Source of the DNA: Alnus glutinosa
Taxonomy: Eukaryota; Streptophyta; Magnoliopsida; Fagales; Betulaceae
Length of the DNA: 64,000 nt
Assembly (NCBI RefSeq): GCF_958979055.1
Contig: NC_084889.1
Coordinates: 3,674,761 to 3,738,760 of the forward strand
Direction: 5' to 3'
In this document: positions 1-10,814 of the stretch, piece after piece
Layout: each line of letters opens with the position of its first letter
How positions within the stretch are numbered: the stretch's first letter is position 1
The notes under the pieces: model-generated
What the model saw: only the letters and a program-made list of their open reading frames with translations
Database searches by the model: none
Told to the model about the DNA's origin: nothing
Made by a program: the position numbers and the translations under genes

Positions 1-599
1 CTCTGTGTGAAGAAAAGAACAAAAAAAAAAAAGGAGATTTAGGAACGAAGAGCGTGGGAAAAAGGGAAAAAAGGAAAAGAAAAAATACACGCGGAAATCA
101 TACCACAGACCGGATCTCCAGCTCTCTCGGTCTCCGTCTTCCATTTCCCTCTCTGGCTCTCTCTGACTGTGTGAAGAAATAAGGCTGGGGAAGAAAAGAA
201 ATAAGGGGAAGAAAGAAGGAAGAAGGGAAAGAAGGAAGAAGGCAGAAAAAAGAAGAAAGAAAAAAGAAGAAGAAAGAACCGGCCGGCCTCCTCGAAGGAA
301 GAAAAAAAAAAGAAAAAAGAAATGATAAAGAAAAGTCAAACAATGCGGGCGGTGCAGAAAGAAAAAAAGAAAAGAGGAAATTTTGAATTCACTTGGCCAC
401 GTTTATTTGATACACACGGCCAATTGGCCGCGTGTAAAAAATAAACGCGGCCAATTGACTGCGTGTGCAAAATACAAGCGGTCACTTGTTTTTCGCAAAC
501 AATCTGTCACGTAGTCATTAAGACACGTGGCTAGTTGGCCGCGTGTCTACAGTAACTATTACTGTAGACACGCGGCTAATTACAATTTTTTTTGTAGTG
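1..599. mobile_element. CACTA-like transposon terminus (one end only)
   Basis: The stretch ends at 599 with TTTTTTTTGTAGTG, the reverse complement of the CACTACAAAAAAAA end typical of plant CACTA (En/Spm) transposons. Between about 390 and 585 there are several copies, in both orientations, of a short palindromic unit around GGCCAATTGGCCGCGTG, like the subterminal transposase-binding repeats of that superfamily. Positions 1-350 are strongly purine-rich without a convincing gene. The other end lies outside the window, so the assignment rests on one terminus plus the subterminal repeats. The LINE reading frame starts directly after the terminus, which suggests the CACTA element inserted into the LINE and cut off its 5' part. 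Confidence 0.55.
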
Positions 600-975
600 C
601 TTGTAGGGTAATATCAAAAGATTCAGGGGATAATTGGGTGATTTCTGCTGTTTATGGAGCCACTAATGGACCTGACAGGAGATGTCTGTGGACAAAGTTA
701 CGATTGTTAAAGGCTACTATGGGTAGAACACCTTGGATGATCACTGGGGAGTGGGGAGTTTGTGGACTGTCTTCAGCATTTGGAAATTGATGATATTGCT
801 TTCACAGGATGCTATCACACATGGACTAATAAGCAACCTGGTTCTGATTTTGTCTCAAAAAAGCTTGATCGAGTTTTGGCTAATGGTGAGTGGTTCACTT
901 CATTTAGTAACACTGCAATGGAGTTCCTTGAGAGGGGAGTCTCGGATCACTCCCCTGCCTTAGTGACTGTAGCTA
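600..975 (+). pseudogene. LINE endonuclease (APE-type) C-terminal remnant
   Basis: Translated pieces contain the block VISAVYGATN followed by R..LW..L and PWMITGEW, then after a frame change the closing SDHSPALV motif. These correspond to the VYGP, PW.I.GDFN and SDHSP blocks of the endonuclease/exonuclease/phosphatase fold of plant LINEs. The N-terminal catalytic half is absent and at least one frameshift separates the two parts (near 780). This is a relic, useful mainly to show that the element was truncated from its 5' side. Confidence 0.75.
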
Positions 976-1162
976 AGCCCGTTAGTAACGGTCCAAAATC
1001 ATTCAAATTCTTCAATTTTTGGGCTGAACATAAGAATTTTTTGGAGTGGATCGAGGAAGGTTGGAGGGTTGAGGTGAGTGGATTTTCCATGTTTCGGCTC
1101 TATGCCAAACTCAAAGTTGTCAAGGCTGTTCTGAGGCTAAAAACAGGGAGATTTTTGGAGGT

Positions 1163-1622
1163 TTGGGCCTAAAGGTTTTGCAAGCTAGGTCTGATCTAGC
1201 TAAGGCTCAATCTAAGTTTCTTGCTTCACGAGATAATGCAGACTGTCAGAAAAAAGAGAGGGAATGTTTGCATTTACTGGTTTCTCTCTCGGCTGCTGAG
1301 GAGAATTTTCTCAAACAAAAGTCTAGGGTTAATTGGCTCAATCTTGGGGATGGTAATAATGCCTTCTTCCATAAATCTGTTAAGATTAGGAACTCCTATA
1401 ATCTTATCAAGATGTTAAAGGATGATAATGGCAATAGCATTCTGGATATGCAGGAGATTAAAGAGCTGGCTATTACCTTTTATAAGAACCTGTTGGGGTG
1501 TTCTTCTCGTGAGTTCTCTCCTATTGAGGCTAAGGGGGTTGCCAGCCTTTTCAAGAAGAGGTTCTCTGTTGCTAGTATAGATCGAATGGAAGCCCCTGTC
1601 ACCAGATCATAAATCTAGAAAG
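1163..1622 (+). pseudogene. LINE ORF2 linker region (endonuclease to RT)
   Basis: One open stretch encodes a lysine- and leucine-rich helical segment followed by SRVNWLNLGDGNNAFFHKSV, a conserved block that precedes the reverse transcriptase in plant L1 proteins. It is in the same frame as the RT part after the inserted MITE: the insert plus its 9-bp duplication totals 663 bp, a multiple of three. Confidence 0.75.
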
Positions 1623-2294
1623 TAATTTTTTGGGGTACTTACATTTTCACCCATCAACTACCAGTCATTGTCAAAATGCCCCCATGAACTAACACTTCGA
1701 CAAAAAAAAGCATCAAACTACTATCTTTACACACTTTGGCCCATTCCGTTGGGGAATCCCGTTAACTTGGATGGAATATGTCATTTTTTACCGTTAATTT
1801 TTATTTAAAGACCAAAATGCCCTCTACAGTAATTAATTAAAAAAATATTAAATAAAATTAATATTTATAATAAAAAAAAAAAAAAAACCTAAGGGGGTGG
1901 CGCACGAACCACCCCAGAGGTGGCCGGAGCCACCTTTAGGGGTGGCTCACGGGCCACCCGTGGCCTCTGAGGTGGACGCACGGCCACCCTATAGATAAGC
2001 TGGGGTGGCCGCGAGCCACCTCTGGGGGTGGCTCGCAAGCCACCCGGCCACCTCAGGGGGTGGCGCCTTTTTCCTTTAGGTTTTTTTTTTTTTTTTAAGA
2101 TGAGGGTATTTAGGTCATTTTTTAAATTGGGTTAGGGCATTTAAGTTTTTGCATGAATTAGACTGACAGAAGGGACCAAAGTGTGTAAAGATGGTAGTTT
2201 GATGCTCTTTTTTGGTCGAAGTGTCAGTTCATGAGGGTATGTTGACAATAACCAGTAATTGATGGGGGGAAAAGGTAATTACCCCTAATTTTTT
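1623..2294. mobile_element. Mutator-like MITE with exact 9-bp target duplication
   Basis: The element spans 1632-2285 (654 bp). It begins GGGGTACTTACATTTTCACC and ends with the inverted equivalent (GGTAATTACCCC), with terminal inverted repeats of roughly 130 bp. The 9 bases TAATTTTTT flank it on both sides (1623-1631 and 2286-2294). Long inverted repeats with a 9-bp duplication are the signature of Mutator-like elements. The centre (about 1890-2065) is GC-rich and built from inverted copies of a GGGGTGGC / GCCACCCC unit. There is no transposase, so it is non-autonomous. It interrupts the LINE between linker and RT. Confidence 0.85.
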
Positions 2295-2296
2295 CT

Positions 2297-3799
2297 ATGA
2301 ATCCTAGTAAGGCTCCGGGGCCTGATGGATTTTCTACAGGGTTCTATCAGAAGGCTTGGTCTGTTATTGGTGATGACTTTTGTGAAGCTATCTTGGAATT
2401 CTTTATTCATGGAAAGCTTTTGAAAGAGGTGAATTCCACCATTCTCACGTTGATCCCTAAAAAGAAGAATGCATCTTCTATGGGAGACTATAGGCCGATT
2501 GCTTGTTGCAATGTCGTGTACAAATGCATTACTAAAACTCTAGCTAATAGGATGATGCAAGGACTGGATGAGGTGATTCGCTCGAACCAGGGAGCTTTTA
2601 TTCCCAAATGAGGCATTGCCAAAAATATTCTTTTGGCTCAAGAGGTTGTATGTGACTATCATAAGGATAAGGGAGCTCTTAGATGCACCCTCAAAGTAGA
2701 TTTGATTAAGGCTTACGATTCCTTGGATTGGGAATATGTTTTGCATTGTCTTCAGTGTTTTGGAGCTTCTAAAAGATGTGTTGCTTGGATAAGGGCATGC
2801 ATTACTAGTCCAAGCTTTTCTATTGCATTGAATGGAACCTTGGTGGGATATTTTCCTGGAAGGAAGGGGCTGCGGCAAGGGGATCCACTCTCCCCTTATC
2901 TCTTTGTTTTGGCTATGGAAGGGTTGGCTTCTCTGTTGGAGGAAGCTGCTGCATATCCTGCCTTTGGCTTCCATCCTAGATGTGCTATAGTTGACTTGAC
3001 GCATCTATGCTTTGCAGATGATTTGTTGGTTTTTTCTATAGCCATTGTCTCCTCAGTCACTGCTATTATTAGGGCCCTTGCTGAGTTTGAGAAGCTTTTG
3101 GGGTTTAAGGCTAATTCTTCTAAAAGCTCTATTTTTCTTATTGGTGTTCCTGTTGATATTAAACATTCTATTTTGGAGCTGCTTCACATGCCGGAAGGTA
3201 CTCTACCAGTTAGATAACTTGGTGTTCCCCTCATCACCAAAAGATTATCTTCATCTAACTGTGAGTGTTTGGTGAATAAGATTACAACAAGAATTGATTC
3301 TTGGCTTGTGAATAATCTTTCCTTTGCTGGCCGCCTTCAACTCTTGTCTTCTGTTCTCCTTAGCTTGCAGGTTTTCTGGGCTAAGGTCTTCATTCTGCCC
3401 AAGAGGGTGATCCGGTTGATTGAGCAAAAGCTCAATCGGTTCCTTTGGAGTGGTAGAGACACTAAGGCTCATGCTATGGTGGATTGGAGTAAGGTGTGTG
3501 TTCCCAAGAAAGAAGGGGGTCTTGGGATCAAAAGCATTGAAGTTTGGAATTAGGCGTCTATGTTTAATCATATATGGAATTTATTCTCTAAAGCTGGTTC
3601 TTTATGGGTAGCTTGGACTGAAGCAAACTGGCTAAAGGGTAGGAGATTTTGGAAGGTCTCTATCCTAGCTTCATGTTCTTGGAGTTGGAAGAAAATCCTC
3701 AAGCTCCGTGATATAGCCAAACGTTTCATCCAGTTTAAGGTTGGGAATGGTTTTAAGGTGTTCTTGTGGCTGGATCACTGGCACCCTACAAGTTCATGA
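2297..3799 (+). pseudogene. LINE reverse transcriptase domain, four in-frame stops
   Basis: The frame shows the RT core in order: KAPGPDGF (block 1), LIPKK....DYRPI (block 2), DLIKAYDSLDW (first catalytic Asp), GLRQGDPLSPYLF, then FADDLLVF (the Y/F-x-DD catalytic pair). The thumb part VNKITTRIDSW and later W.WSGRD....VDW follow. TGA at 2609-2611, TAG at 3215-3217, TAG at 3551-3553 and TGA at 3797-3799 break one otherwise continuous frame. Between the stops it reads well, so decay is moderate and due to point mutations rather than rearrangement. Confidence 0.9.
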
Positions 3800-3989
3800 T
3801 TTTGGCTTATCTCTGCATTCCAAGCTTGATGTTATAATTAAAATTGGTGATTGGTTCTGGCCTCACGCTCAATCAGACGCTCTTGTTAAGGTGCAAAGCC
3901 AGCTTCATGCAGTTGAGCTAGGCGATACTGATTTGCCTGTGTGGAATTCTCGAAGTGGCCAATATAGGTGTTCAGAAACCTAGGAAAAG

Positions 3990-4532
3990 TTGAGAGAGGT
4001 GCATCCGGTTGTCAAGTGGTGGAAGATTGTTTGGTCGGCCACTTCTATCCATCATCATTCCTTCCTTCTTTGGCTTGTTTTCCGGGATGCTTTGGTTACA
4101 AAACAGAGGATGAGTGGATGGGGCTATACAGGGAAGTCTTTGTGTCTATTCTGTTATGGAGCTCAAGAGAGCCGTGATCACCTTTTCTTTAGGTGCAGTT
4201 TCATTTGGCGAATTTGGACTGGAATCATGACTGATTGCTCTTTTCGCAATGTGCCTTTGGATTAGGAAGATATAGAAGATTGGTGTGTGAAGGTGCTGCA
4301 GGGAAAAAGCTTAAAAGCTAGCTTGGGTCGGTTATGTCTTGGAGCTACTGTATACAATTTATGGAAGCAAAAAAATGATCTTTTGCACAATCATACTCCA
4401 CGCACCGAGGAAGTAATCCTGGCTCGTATTAGGTGGGAAGCCCAGGTTAGGATCGTGGCTAAAGGACATTTCAAGCACCTCCAAAAATCTCGGTTTCTTG
4501 TCTCTACTTGGAATCTACAGAATATAATCTAG
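3990..4532 (+). pseudogene. LINE C-terminal zinc-binding (zf-RVT-like) region
   Basis: This reads W.WLVFRDALVTKQRM followed by CLFCYGAQESRDHLFFRCSF. The pattern C-x2-C...H-x4-C is typical of the zinc-binding domain found after the reverse transcriptase in plant LINEs. The second part (4287-4532) continues in the same frame after a TAG near 4263 and contains the usual W..RN/KN-type tail. The frame differs from that of the RT part, so a frameshift lies between 3799 and 3990. Confidence 0.75.
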
Positions 4533-4817
4533 TGTGCTCTGTTTTTTTTTTTTTTTTTGGAGTTGGGTGTTGTTGAGTTGTGTCCTTTTTTTGTTTGTTG
4601 CTGTTTCTGAGTTCATGTGTGCAGTCTGATGGTTAGGTGTTTTCTTGGATTGGCGTTGGTTTGGATGGTTGGGGTCTGCTCCCTGCGTGGATGCAGGCTT
4701 GTTTGGGTGTTGTGTTCTTTTGGAACAGTGTTCTAGGCTCCCTAGAGTGTACTCTGTTTTGGTGATCTATAAAAGGCTTTATTCATCTAAAAAAAATATA
4801 TATAAAAAAGGATTAAA

Positions 4818-5327
4818 AAGATAAATTGATACAAGAGATTTTATGAGTGGTTTGGTGTCAAACATCTATGTCCACCATTAAGGAAAAGCCCAAATAATTA
4901 TATTTTGTTCTTGTTTCTTGATATATTACAATACAAATAATACATTCTTATTTATAAAGAGGTGGAGGGTGTTAAGGATAGAAATCATTTGAGATAAATG
5001 GTGATTTGTATCCCCTAAATCAAGAGATTTAGATGATTTGATTACCGTAGATTAAGAGATTTGTTAATCTTAATCTAAAGAATGTTTGTATTTGAAGTTA
5101 TTCAAATCACATGTAAAGCTCTATAAATAGAGTTTTGTACTAAGATTAAATATGAAGGAAATGTGTAGCATAGACGGCTTTAACGTGTGGATGCATGTAA
5201 GTCATAGACCGAACTACCTTAATTTCTATGTGAATACAATCAAATCTAATTACTACTTAAAAAGTTAAAAATAATTACAATCAAATATTCAAATCAATTA
5301 TAATCGGATTTGTCATATATTCTAACA
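4818..5327 (+). mobile_element. Probable LTR with preceding polypurine tract (retrotransposon 3' end)
   Basis: A polypurine run (about 4957-4969, AAGAGGTGGAGGG-like) lies directly before TGTTAAGGATAG at 4970, and the unit ends TTCTAACA at 5327. Thus a TG...CA block of about 358 bp has TGTTA / TAACA ends. Inside it is a TATA-like CTCTATAAATAGAG at about 5121-5134. Polypurine tract, LTR start and an internal promoter fit the 3' end of an LTR retrotransposon. I see no matching 5' LTR and no target duplication (GAGGG versus TTTCT), so it is truncated or rearranged. The class (Copia or Gypsy) is not decided. Confidence 0.45.
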
Positions 5328-7096
5328 TTTCTGTTATAATTTTGGTTTTATTTGCGGTATTGTACTAAATATGTACTTAAAAATAAAAATAAATAAATAA
5401 ATCAAGGCTGTCTGGAACGGGTAGCGACTAATATTCTTTGGATGATATTAATTATGACTATCGGCAATCTTTTTGAACTTTTTCTTCAATTTAATTTATA
5501 AAATTGTCATATATTTTTTAACATATACTTCTCTTACATGTTAAAGAAACAAATAACATTTTTATATTAAAAACAAACCCAATTTAGAAAAATCTTGGTT
5601 TTTTTTTTTGGAGCTAAAGGCTAGGGCTCTATCTTTCTATTTCACGCGTTTGGGAAACTTTGATAATGGCCCCCACATTTGGTTAAGTTTTATACTTCTC
5701 TAGTCTCTACTCTCTAGAACAATGTTGACCTTTAATCATGACCACGTATGATTTGGTTAAGGTGCGTTAAAAAGAATTAGAGCATTTGTTTTTTTCAATT
5801 GTTAAGATCTAATTTTAAGAATTTTATAAGAAAAAAAAAATTAATTAATTTTTTACCTTTAAAAAAATTACAGCATTTATGCTATAATTTTTTTTTACCG
5901 CATGCACCTAAGTCTAATCTTTCTAGCGCATGCACTTTGCTTGCAAGCCATTTTCATATAAAATAAAAATTACGTAAATCCAAATTTTAGGTCATTTGGG
6001 AAGATACATCAATTTGTTCTTATCACAAATAATTTTTTTTCTGAAAAAACCTTAAAGAATTCTTTATGGCATGGCGTCGGTCTTATTCACATTTTATGAA
6101 ACGTGTCTTAAAGAATATTTGATGAAATAGAGAAATAGACGGATCATGTCCATTTCATGCTTAATTAATATTTTATTGTATTGATTTAATGGTATATATA
6201 TATATATATTTAAAACAACTATTTTACAGCTTGTTGGCATTTATTAATATATGATTACTCTATATCAACTACTAAGTAAAAAAATTGACACCCTCAAATC
6301 ATATGATGAGTTGATAACACAATTGTCAATAAGGTATAAAAAAAGTTACAAGTCTAGTATTTTCCTTTAAAATATGGATGATGAGATGTCAATGTTTACT
6401 AGTCAAATGTGTGCAAGAAACATTACTCTTACAATTACCACATAAATAAATGATATTTTGCCACCCAAAGACAACTATTGACACAACTATTAACTTTTTT
6501 TTTTTAATTTTTTTATAAGATAAAAAATACAAAACCATACCTCAACCCATTTACATGATTTTGTGATTTTTTGTTTAATAAAAAAATTAATACTTATATC
6601 AATAATTATGTCATCGAGTACGTCCCAACATATCATATCTCTATCATGCACATGTATTTGAAAATTGAACGTGCACATGTGTAAGAAGGAAGCAGCCAAT
6701 CGGTTGATTGGTCCAGCCAATCGGAAAGTCCAAGGCTAGGCGCGCGCATGACGTTGAGTCTCAGACCATAAACACAGGCAGAGATTTCAACTCCACCAAA
6801 AGTCGTCATTTGCCATTGAACATGACTTGCAATCATATTCTCCTTTTTCTATATTTCTCTTCTCAATTCAATTTGTGCACTTCTGGTGATCACCATACTT
6901 CAACTTTGCATATGACAAATTAAGAATGCTTTGACTAATATTACTTGAAAATATCTATCTATTTTTTCTTCTTCTAGCTATATTTTCGTTCTCAATTCAA
7001 TTCATGCACTTAATTGACCCTGTTGCTTCACTTCATTATTATAACTCCTGAACTCTCGCACATGACAAAGAACTTCAACAGTCTAACATTGTCATC

Positions 7097-7143
<47 letters not shown>

Positions 7144-7394
7144 CAGATTCATTCCATATGACCGAAAGCTCAACTCATTATTAATTACCGCCATACACAT
7201 CCACGAAAGTTTGCCCTCTCTCACAAAAGAAAGCCAGATTTCGCTCCCGTCTAACAATATATTATGCTTGCTAGTTAATTTGAAACTTTTCTATAATCAC
7301 TTATAAAGTACCATCTCATCTAATAATTAATAATAAGATGAAACATATATAACACCCATTAATATTATTCTAAACCACTCACTTACTTTATATG
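5328..7394. other. Intergenic A/T-rich DNA, no gene seen
   Basis: I find no credible coding region. It holds a (TA)n tract at about 6193-6210 and an uninterrupted A run at 7103-7140. Short open frames here lack family resemblance and biased composition. Confidence 0.6.
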
Positions 7395-8577
7395 AGTTAG
7401 AGCATTTTCATCGATAAGAGTTATTTTAACTGTTCAAAAAATCTTTTATTGTATTTTAACTACTCATTTTTCGATATAAATTCAAACAAAACTATTTATT
7501 TGTAGCAAATTGGATATGAAGCTTCCATTTTAAAAGCTCTGTTGGAAGGTTAAATTACTTAATAATAACTAAATATAACTATTATAATCAATTTAAAAAC
7601 TCTGCTCACGATGTTGTTAAAAGATGATCGAGGGACATGAGTGCTACAGTACGAATCTAACTGTACGTACGGGTCAAGTCAAAGTAGTTCTAATTCTAAA
7701 AGTCATGGTTAGGTTTTGATTATAGCTAGGTACTAGGATGGAGTTTTCTAGAAATGTCTGCACTTATGTCATTCTGATAGACTCTTGCTCATTCAATGAC
7801 ATGGGTTTGCCACCGGCCTATTCAAACGGTTCAAAACGAATGGCCCTGATGCATTTGAACTTCCGAATGCCACGAAATTTCTCAAAATCACCTCATGATC
7901 AGTCAAGAGCAGTGGTTGGGATAGCACCATTTGTGGATTTTTTTGAGAGCTCATGAGTCACCGGAGGGATTGTAATTTCCTCTACCAATGGTCGTCTGCT
8001 GATGTTATTGCCTGACCCTGAATTCTCCTTTTTTCTGGCTAGTTTGGTTTAGTTTCTTCTGGATCTTGGGAGACGAAGTTAAAGCATGTGTTGGAAAGGA
8101 ATTACCTGCTTAAAGCAGGTGGGGAGATATTTTTAGCAGACGTACCTACTTTCGAAACTGGTCCGTTGTTATTTATTTATTTTTTATTTGTGCCAACAAC
8201 GTTTCCTTCCTCGAATTATATAATTTTCAATGTTTCTTAAATTACAAAAATGATCTTTTGTGGGTTGAGCGTTGAAAAGTATGTTCGGAATTATTAAAGA
8301 AAGCGATGGATCGGATTTAGTTTAATTACTAGCGTGACATTAAGTACCAATCAAATTATTATTAAAAAGTGCCAAATCGCAACTCAAAAACACCAAAGTA
8401 TATCGAAATATTATTGAAAAGTGTAAAAGCAGTCACAATTTAAGAACACACAAGTATATCAAAATATTACCAAAAAAGAAAAAGGTGCAAAAGTTAATTT
8501 GCGACTCGAAAATGGATAACGGAGGACAATTTTTAACACGATTTACAAATTCAACACGCATAAATCAAATGACATAA
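7395..8577. other. Intergenic DNA with MITE-like fragment
   Basis: Sequence from about 7397 (TTAGAGCATTTTC) resembles the left end of the MITE at 9690-10053, but I cannot find a matching right end, so it looks like a partial copy. Nothing else recognisable. Confidence 0.4.
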
Positions 8578-9635
8578 CCATCCGTGGATGTCATAGCACA
8601 CGCAGAAGAGATGAATAGTTATGGCATTCTTGTTTGCATTTGTTTTCAAATGCTCTATTAGCATTATTTTAGAACAAATGCTCTATTAGCATTATTTTAG
8701 AGCACTAGCAGCAACAATTTTTTTAAAATTTTTTTTAATTTAAGAAACTAAACCACTTTTTACTTTCATATTTAAATCTACTTTACAATAGCTTTTCTTA
8801 TCATTTCCTTATACCATTTAAATACTCTTTAAATTAAATGTTATGAGAAAGAGAGAGAGAGAGAGAGAGAGAGGGGAAAGAGAAATCATTTAAATATTAT
8901 TTCAAATAAATACTAGACGAATAAGAGAAGAAAGAGAGAGATTTTTTTATATTAAAAATATGTTAATTAAGGGAACCATTTTTAATTTCCTAGATCTCGG
9001 GTACGACTTTTGGTTCCCTTTGTATTTCTTTAGTTTAGGGAACAATAAGACTCTTGTTACAAGCTAGAGAATCTAATTTAATGAATTTTTTAAGAGTTTT
9101 CTCTACCCATCCGTGGATGTCATAGCACACGCAGAAGAGATGAATAGTTATGGCATTCTTGTTTGCATTTGTTTTCAAATGCTCTATTAGCATTATTTTA
9201 GAACAAATGCTCTATTAGCATTATTTTAGAGCACTAGCAGCAACAATTTTTTTAAAATTTTTTTTAATTTAAGAAACTAAACCACTTTTTACTTTCATAT
9301 TTAAATCTACTTTACAATAGCTTTTCTTATCATTTCCTTATACCATTTAAATACTCTTTAAATTAAATGTTATGAGAAAGAGAGAGAGAGAGAGAGAGAG
9401 AGGGGAAAGAGAAATCATTTAAATATTATTTCAAATAAATACTAGACGAATAAGAGAAGAAAGAGAGAGATTTTTTTATATTAAAAATATGTTAATTAAG
9501 GGAACCATTTTTAATTTCCTAGATCTCGGGTACGACTTTTGGTTCCCTTTGTATTTCTTTAGTTTAGGGAACAATAAGACTCTTGTTACAAGCTAGAGAA
9601 TCTAATTTAATGAATTTTTTAAGAGTTTTCTCTAC
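8578..9635. repeat. 529-bp direct tandem duplication, no visible differences
   Basis: The unit 8578-9106 is repeated immediately at 9107-9635. By eye the two copies match along their length, including the same GA microsatellite length (the GAGAGAGA tract near 8855-8875 and 9384-9404) and the same 529-bp offset at both ends. A microsatellite that has not changed length implies a very recent duplication, or a sequence-assembly duplication. Confidence 0.9.
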
Positions 9636-9689
9636 ATCTAAAAATGAAATATTAGTGAGATTTAACAAATTAAGCTGCTAGTGGTCTTA
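9226..9689. mobile_element. Tourist/Harbinger-like MITE (complete copy); truncated sister at 8700-9106
   Basis: The complete element spans 9229-9686 (458 bp). It starts GAGCACTAGCAGCAAC and ends with the imperfect inverted form (GCTGCTAGTGGTC), flanked by TTA at 9226-9228 and 9687-9689. A TTA duplication is characteristic of PIF/Harbinger (Tourist) MITEs. The first unit of the tandem duplication contains the same left end (8700) but stops at 9106 without the last 51 bp, so the duplication occurred after the MITE inserted. A (GA)n tract lies inside. A related element is found at 45207-45593. Confidence 0.7.
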
Positions 9690-10056
9690 GAGCATTCTTA
9701 GAGCATTTTCTGCAATAATAGCCAAAGTAACTATTGAAAAAATATAACTCTCTATCTTAGCTACTCATTTTTCTATACACACTCCAACAAATTCTCTATT
9801 ATACTCTCTATTTTCTTTAAATATTATTTTATGTGGGAAAAAGTGTGAAAGAAAGAGGGGGAGAGAGAGAGAGAGAGAGAGGGTGAAAAAAGGAAAAGGC
9901 TAAAGAAAATAATGAAAAAATAAAAACTTTTTGTAGTGTGAATAGTGAATAGGCAATTATGCCTATATATTCACTATTCACACTAAAAGGAAATATATCA
10001 AAAAATTTTTTTTTTTTTAAAAAACTATTTTAATAAGGCTAATAAGAATGCTCTTA
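9690..10056. mobile_element. Tourist-like MITE, GAGCATTCTTA ends
   Basis: The right end (AGAATGCTC, ending 10053, followed by TTA) mirrors GAGCATTCTTA at 9690, and a second similar start GAGCATTTTC lies at 9701, itself preceded by TTA. The left boundary is therefore ambiguous by 11 bp. The interior contains a GA tract (about 9858-9880) and no coding capacity. Confidence 0.55.
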
Positions 10057-10090
10057 ATCAGCAGCCTTCTCTATTCGGAGGTATGGAAAG

Positions 10091-10499
10091 CGTTGGAGGT
10101 ATGGAAAGTTTCAACGCTTAGGCCATCTCCAGCAGTTAAAGTTAAAGTAGCTACTCAAAAATTACAAATATTTACTTTAGTTACTCCAACAGTTAAAAAC
10201 ATTTCAACAATACTCTTTATTCTACTCTTCATTTCATTAAAATATTATTATTTTTAATTATTTTCTTTTATTAAATAATAGAGAGGGAGAGGGAGAGAGA
10301 GAAAATATTAATAAAAAATTCATAAACAGATGAACAGTAAACTGTTTAATGTTAAAGAGAAAAAGTCATAGTAGCTAATCTGTTGGAGGAAAAAAAAAAT
10401 GTATAAAATAGTTAAATTTAATCCTCTTGATTAATGTAATAAGTATGTTGGAGATGGCCCAGGGAAACGTTGGAGGTATGGAAAGTTTCAACGCTTAGG
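10091..10499. mobile_element. GGCCATCTCCA-type MITE between 32-bp direct repeats
   Basis: The unit 10121-10459 begins GGCCATCTCCAGCA and ends with the inverted TGTTGGAGATGGCC, a terminal motif common to plant MITEs of the Harbinger group. On each side lies an identical 32-bp sequence (10091-10122 and 10468-10499). The direct repeats are too long to be a normal target duplication and overlap the element's first bases, so they may be a local duplication formed during insertion or repair. Confidence 0.55.
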
Positions 10500-10577
10500 G
10501 AAACGTTTTTCTAATTGGATTTATTACAAGATGTACGTTTCTATCCCACCAGCTAGTCTCAAAATCTGATACATCCC

Positions 10578-10633
<56 letters not shown>

Positions 10634-10737
10634 ATTGGTGGGGCTCGATTGGTTGGCCTTGTAGTCAAGACCACGTGGTCTTAGCAAATCTTGAAATGAA
10701 GAGGCACACCGCACGTTCCTCTCGAGTCTCGAGTTAG
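10500..10737. other. P450 upstream region with 51-bp poly-A tract
   Basis: Contains an uninterrupted A run at 10581-10631, then a segment (about 10650-10687, including ACCACGTGGTC, a palindromic G-box-like motif) that is repeated upstream of the truncated P450 copy at 15109-15153. A G-box (CACGTG) is bound by bHLH and bZIP factors, so this part may be regulatory. Confidence 0.5.
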
Positions 10738-10745
10738 TATATATA
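10738..10745 (+). promoter_or_regulatory. TATA box of the CYP82-like gene
   Basis: TATATATA lies 70 bp before the chosen ATG at 10815, leaving room for transcription to start near 10770 and a leader of about 45 bases. Confidence 0.6.
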
Positions 10746-10814
10746 CGAGGGACTGCGCGCAACAGAAGTTACACAACCTTGTCCCTTCTTCTCTCAAAAC
10801 CTCTTTACAGAAGT

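Larger units (their letters stand above)
600..4800 (+). mobile_element. Decayed L1-type LINE (non-LTR retrotransposon), 5' truncated
   Basis: Read on the + strand this holds the second ORF of a plant L1-type LINE in the usual order: end of the endonuclease domain (600-975), linker (1163-1622), reverse transcriptase (2297-3799), and a C-terminal zinc-binding region (3990-4265). It ends near 4790 in A-rich sequence, as expected for target-primed reverse transcription. It is not functional: in-frame stops occur in the RT part at 2609-2611, 3215-3217, 3551-3553 and 3797-3799, and there are frame changes in the endonuclease part and after 3799. The first 600 bases of the ORF and all of ORF1 are missing, apparently lost at the CACTA junction. 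A 654-bp Mutator-like MITE splits it at 1632-2285. Confidence 0.9.

Noticed and set aside
98-343. 81-residue open frame on the - strand, Phe/Ser-rich
   Set aside because: It is simply the translation of a homopurine tract; low-complexity protein, no motif.
10779-10814. Upstream extension of the P450 frame
   Set aside because: The in-frame codon at 10779 is TTG, not ATG; 10815 is the first true ATG.
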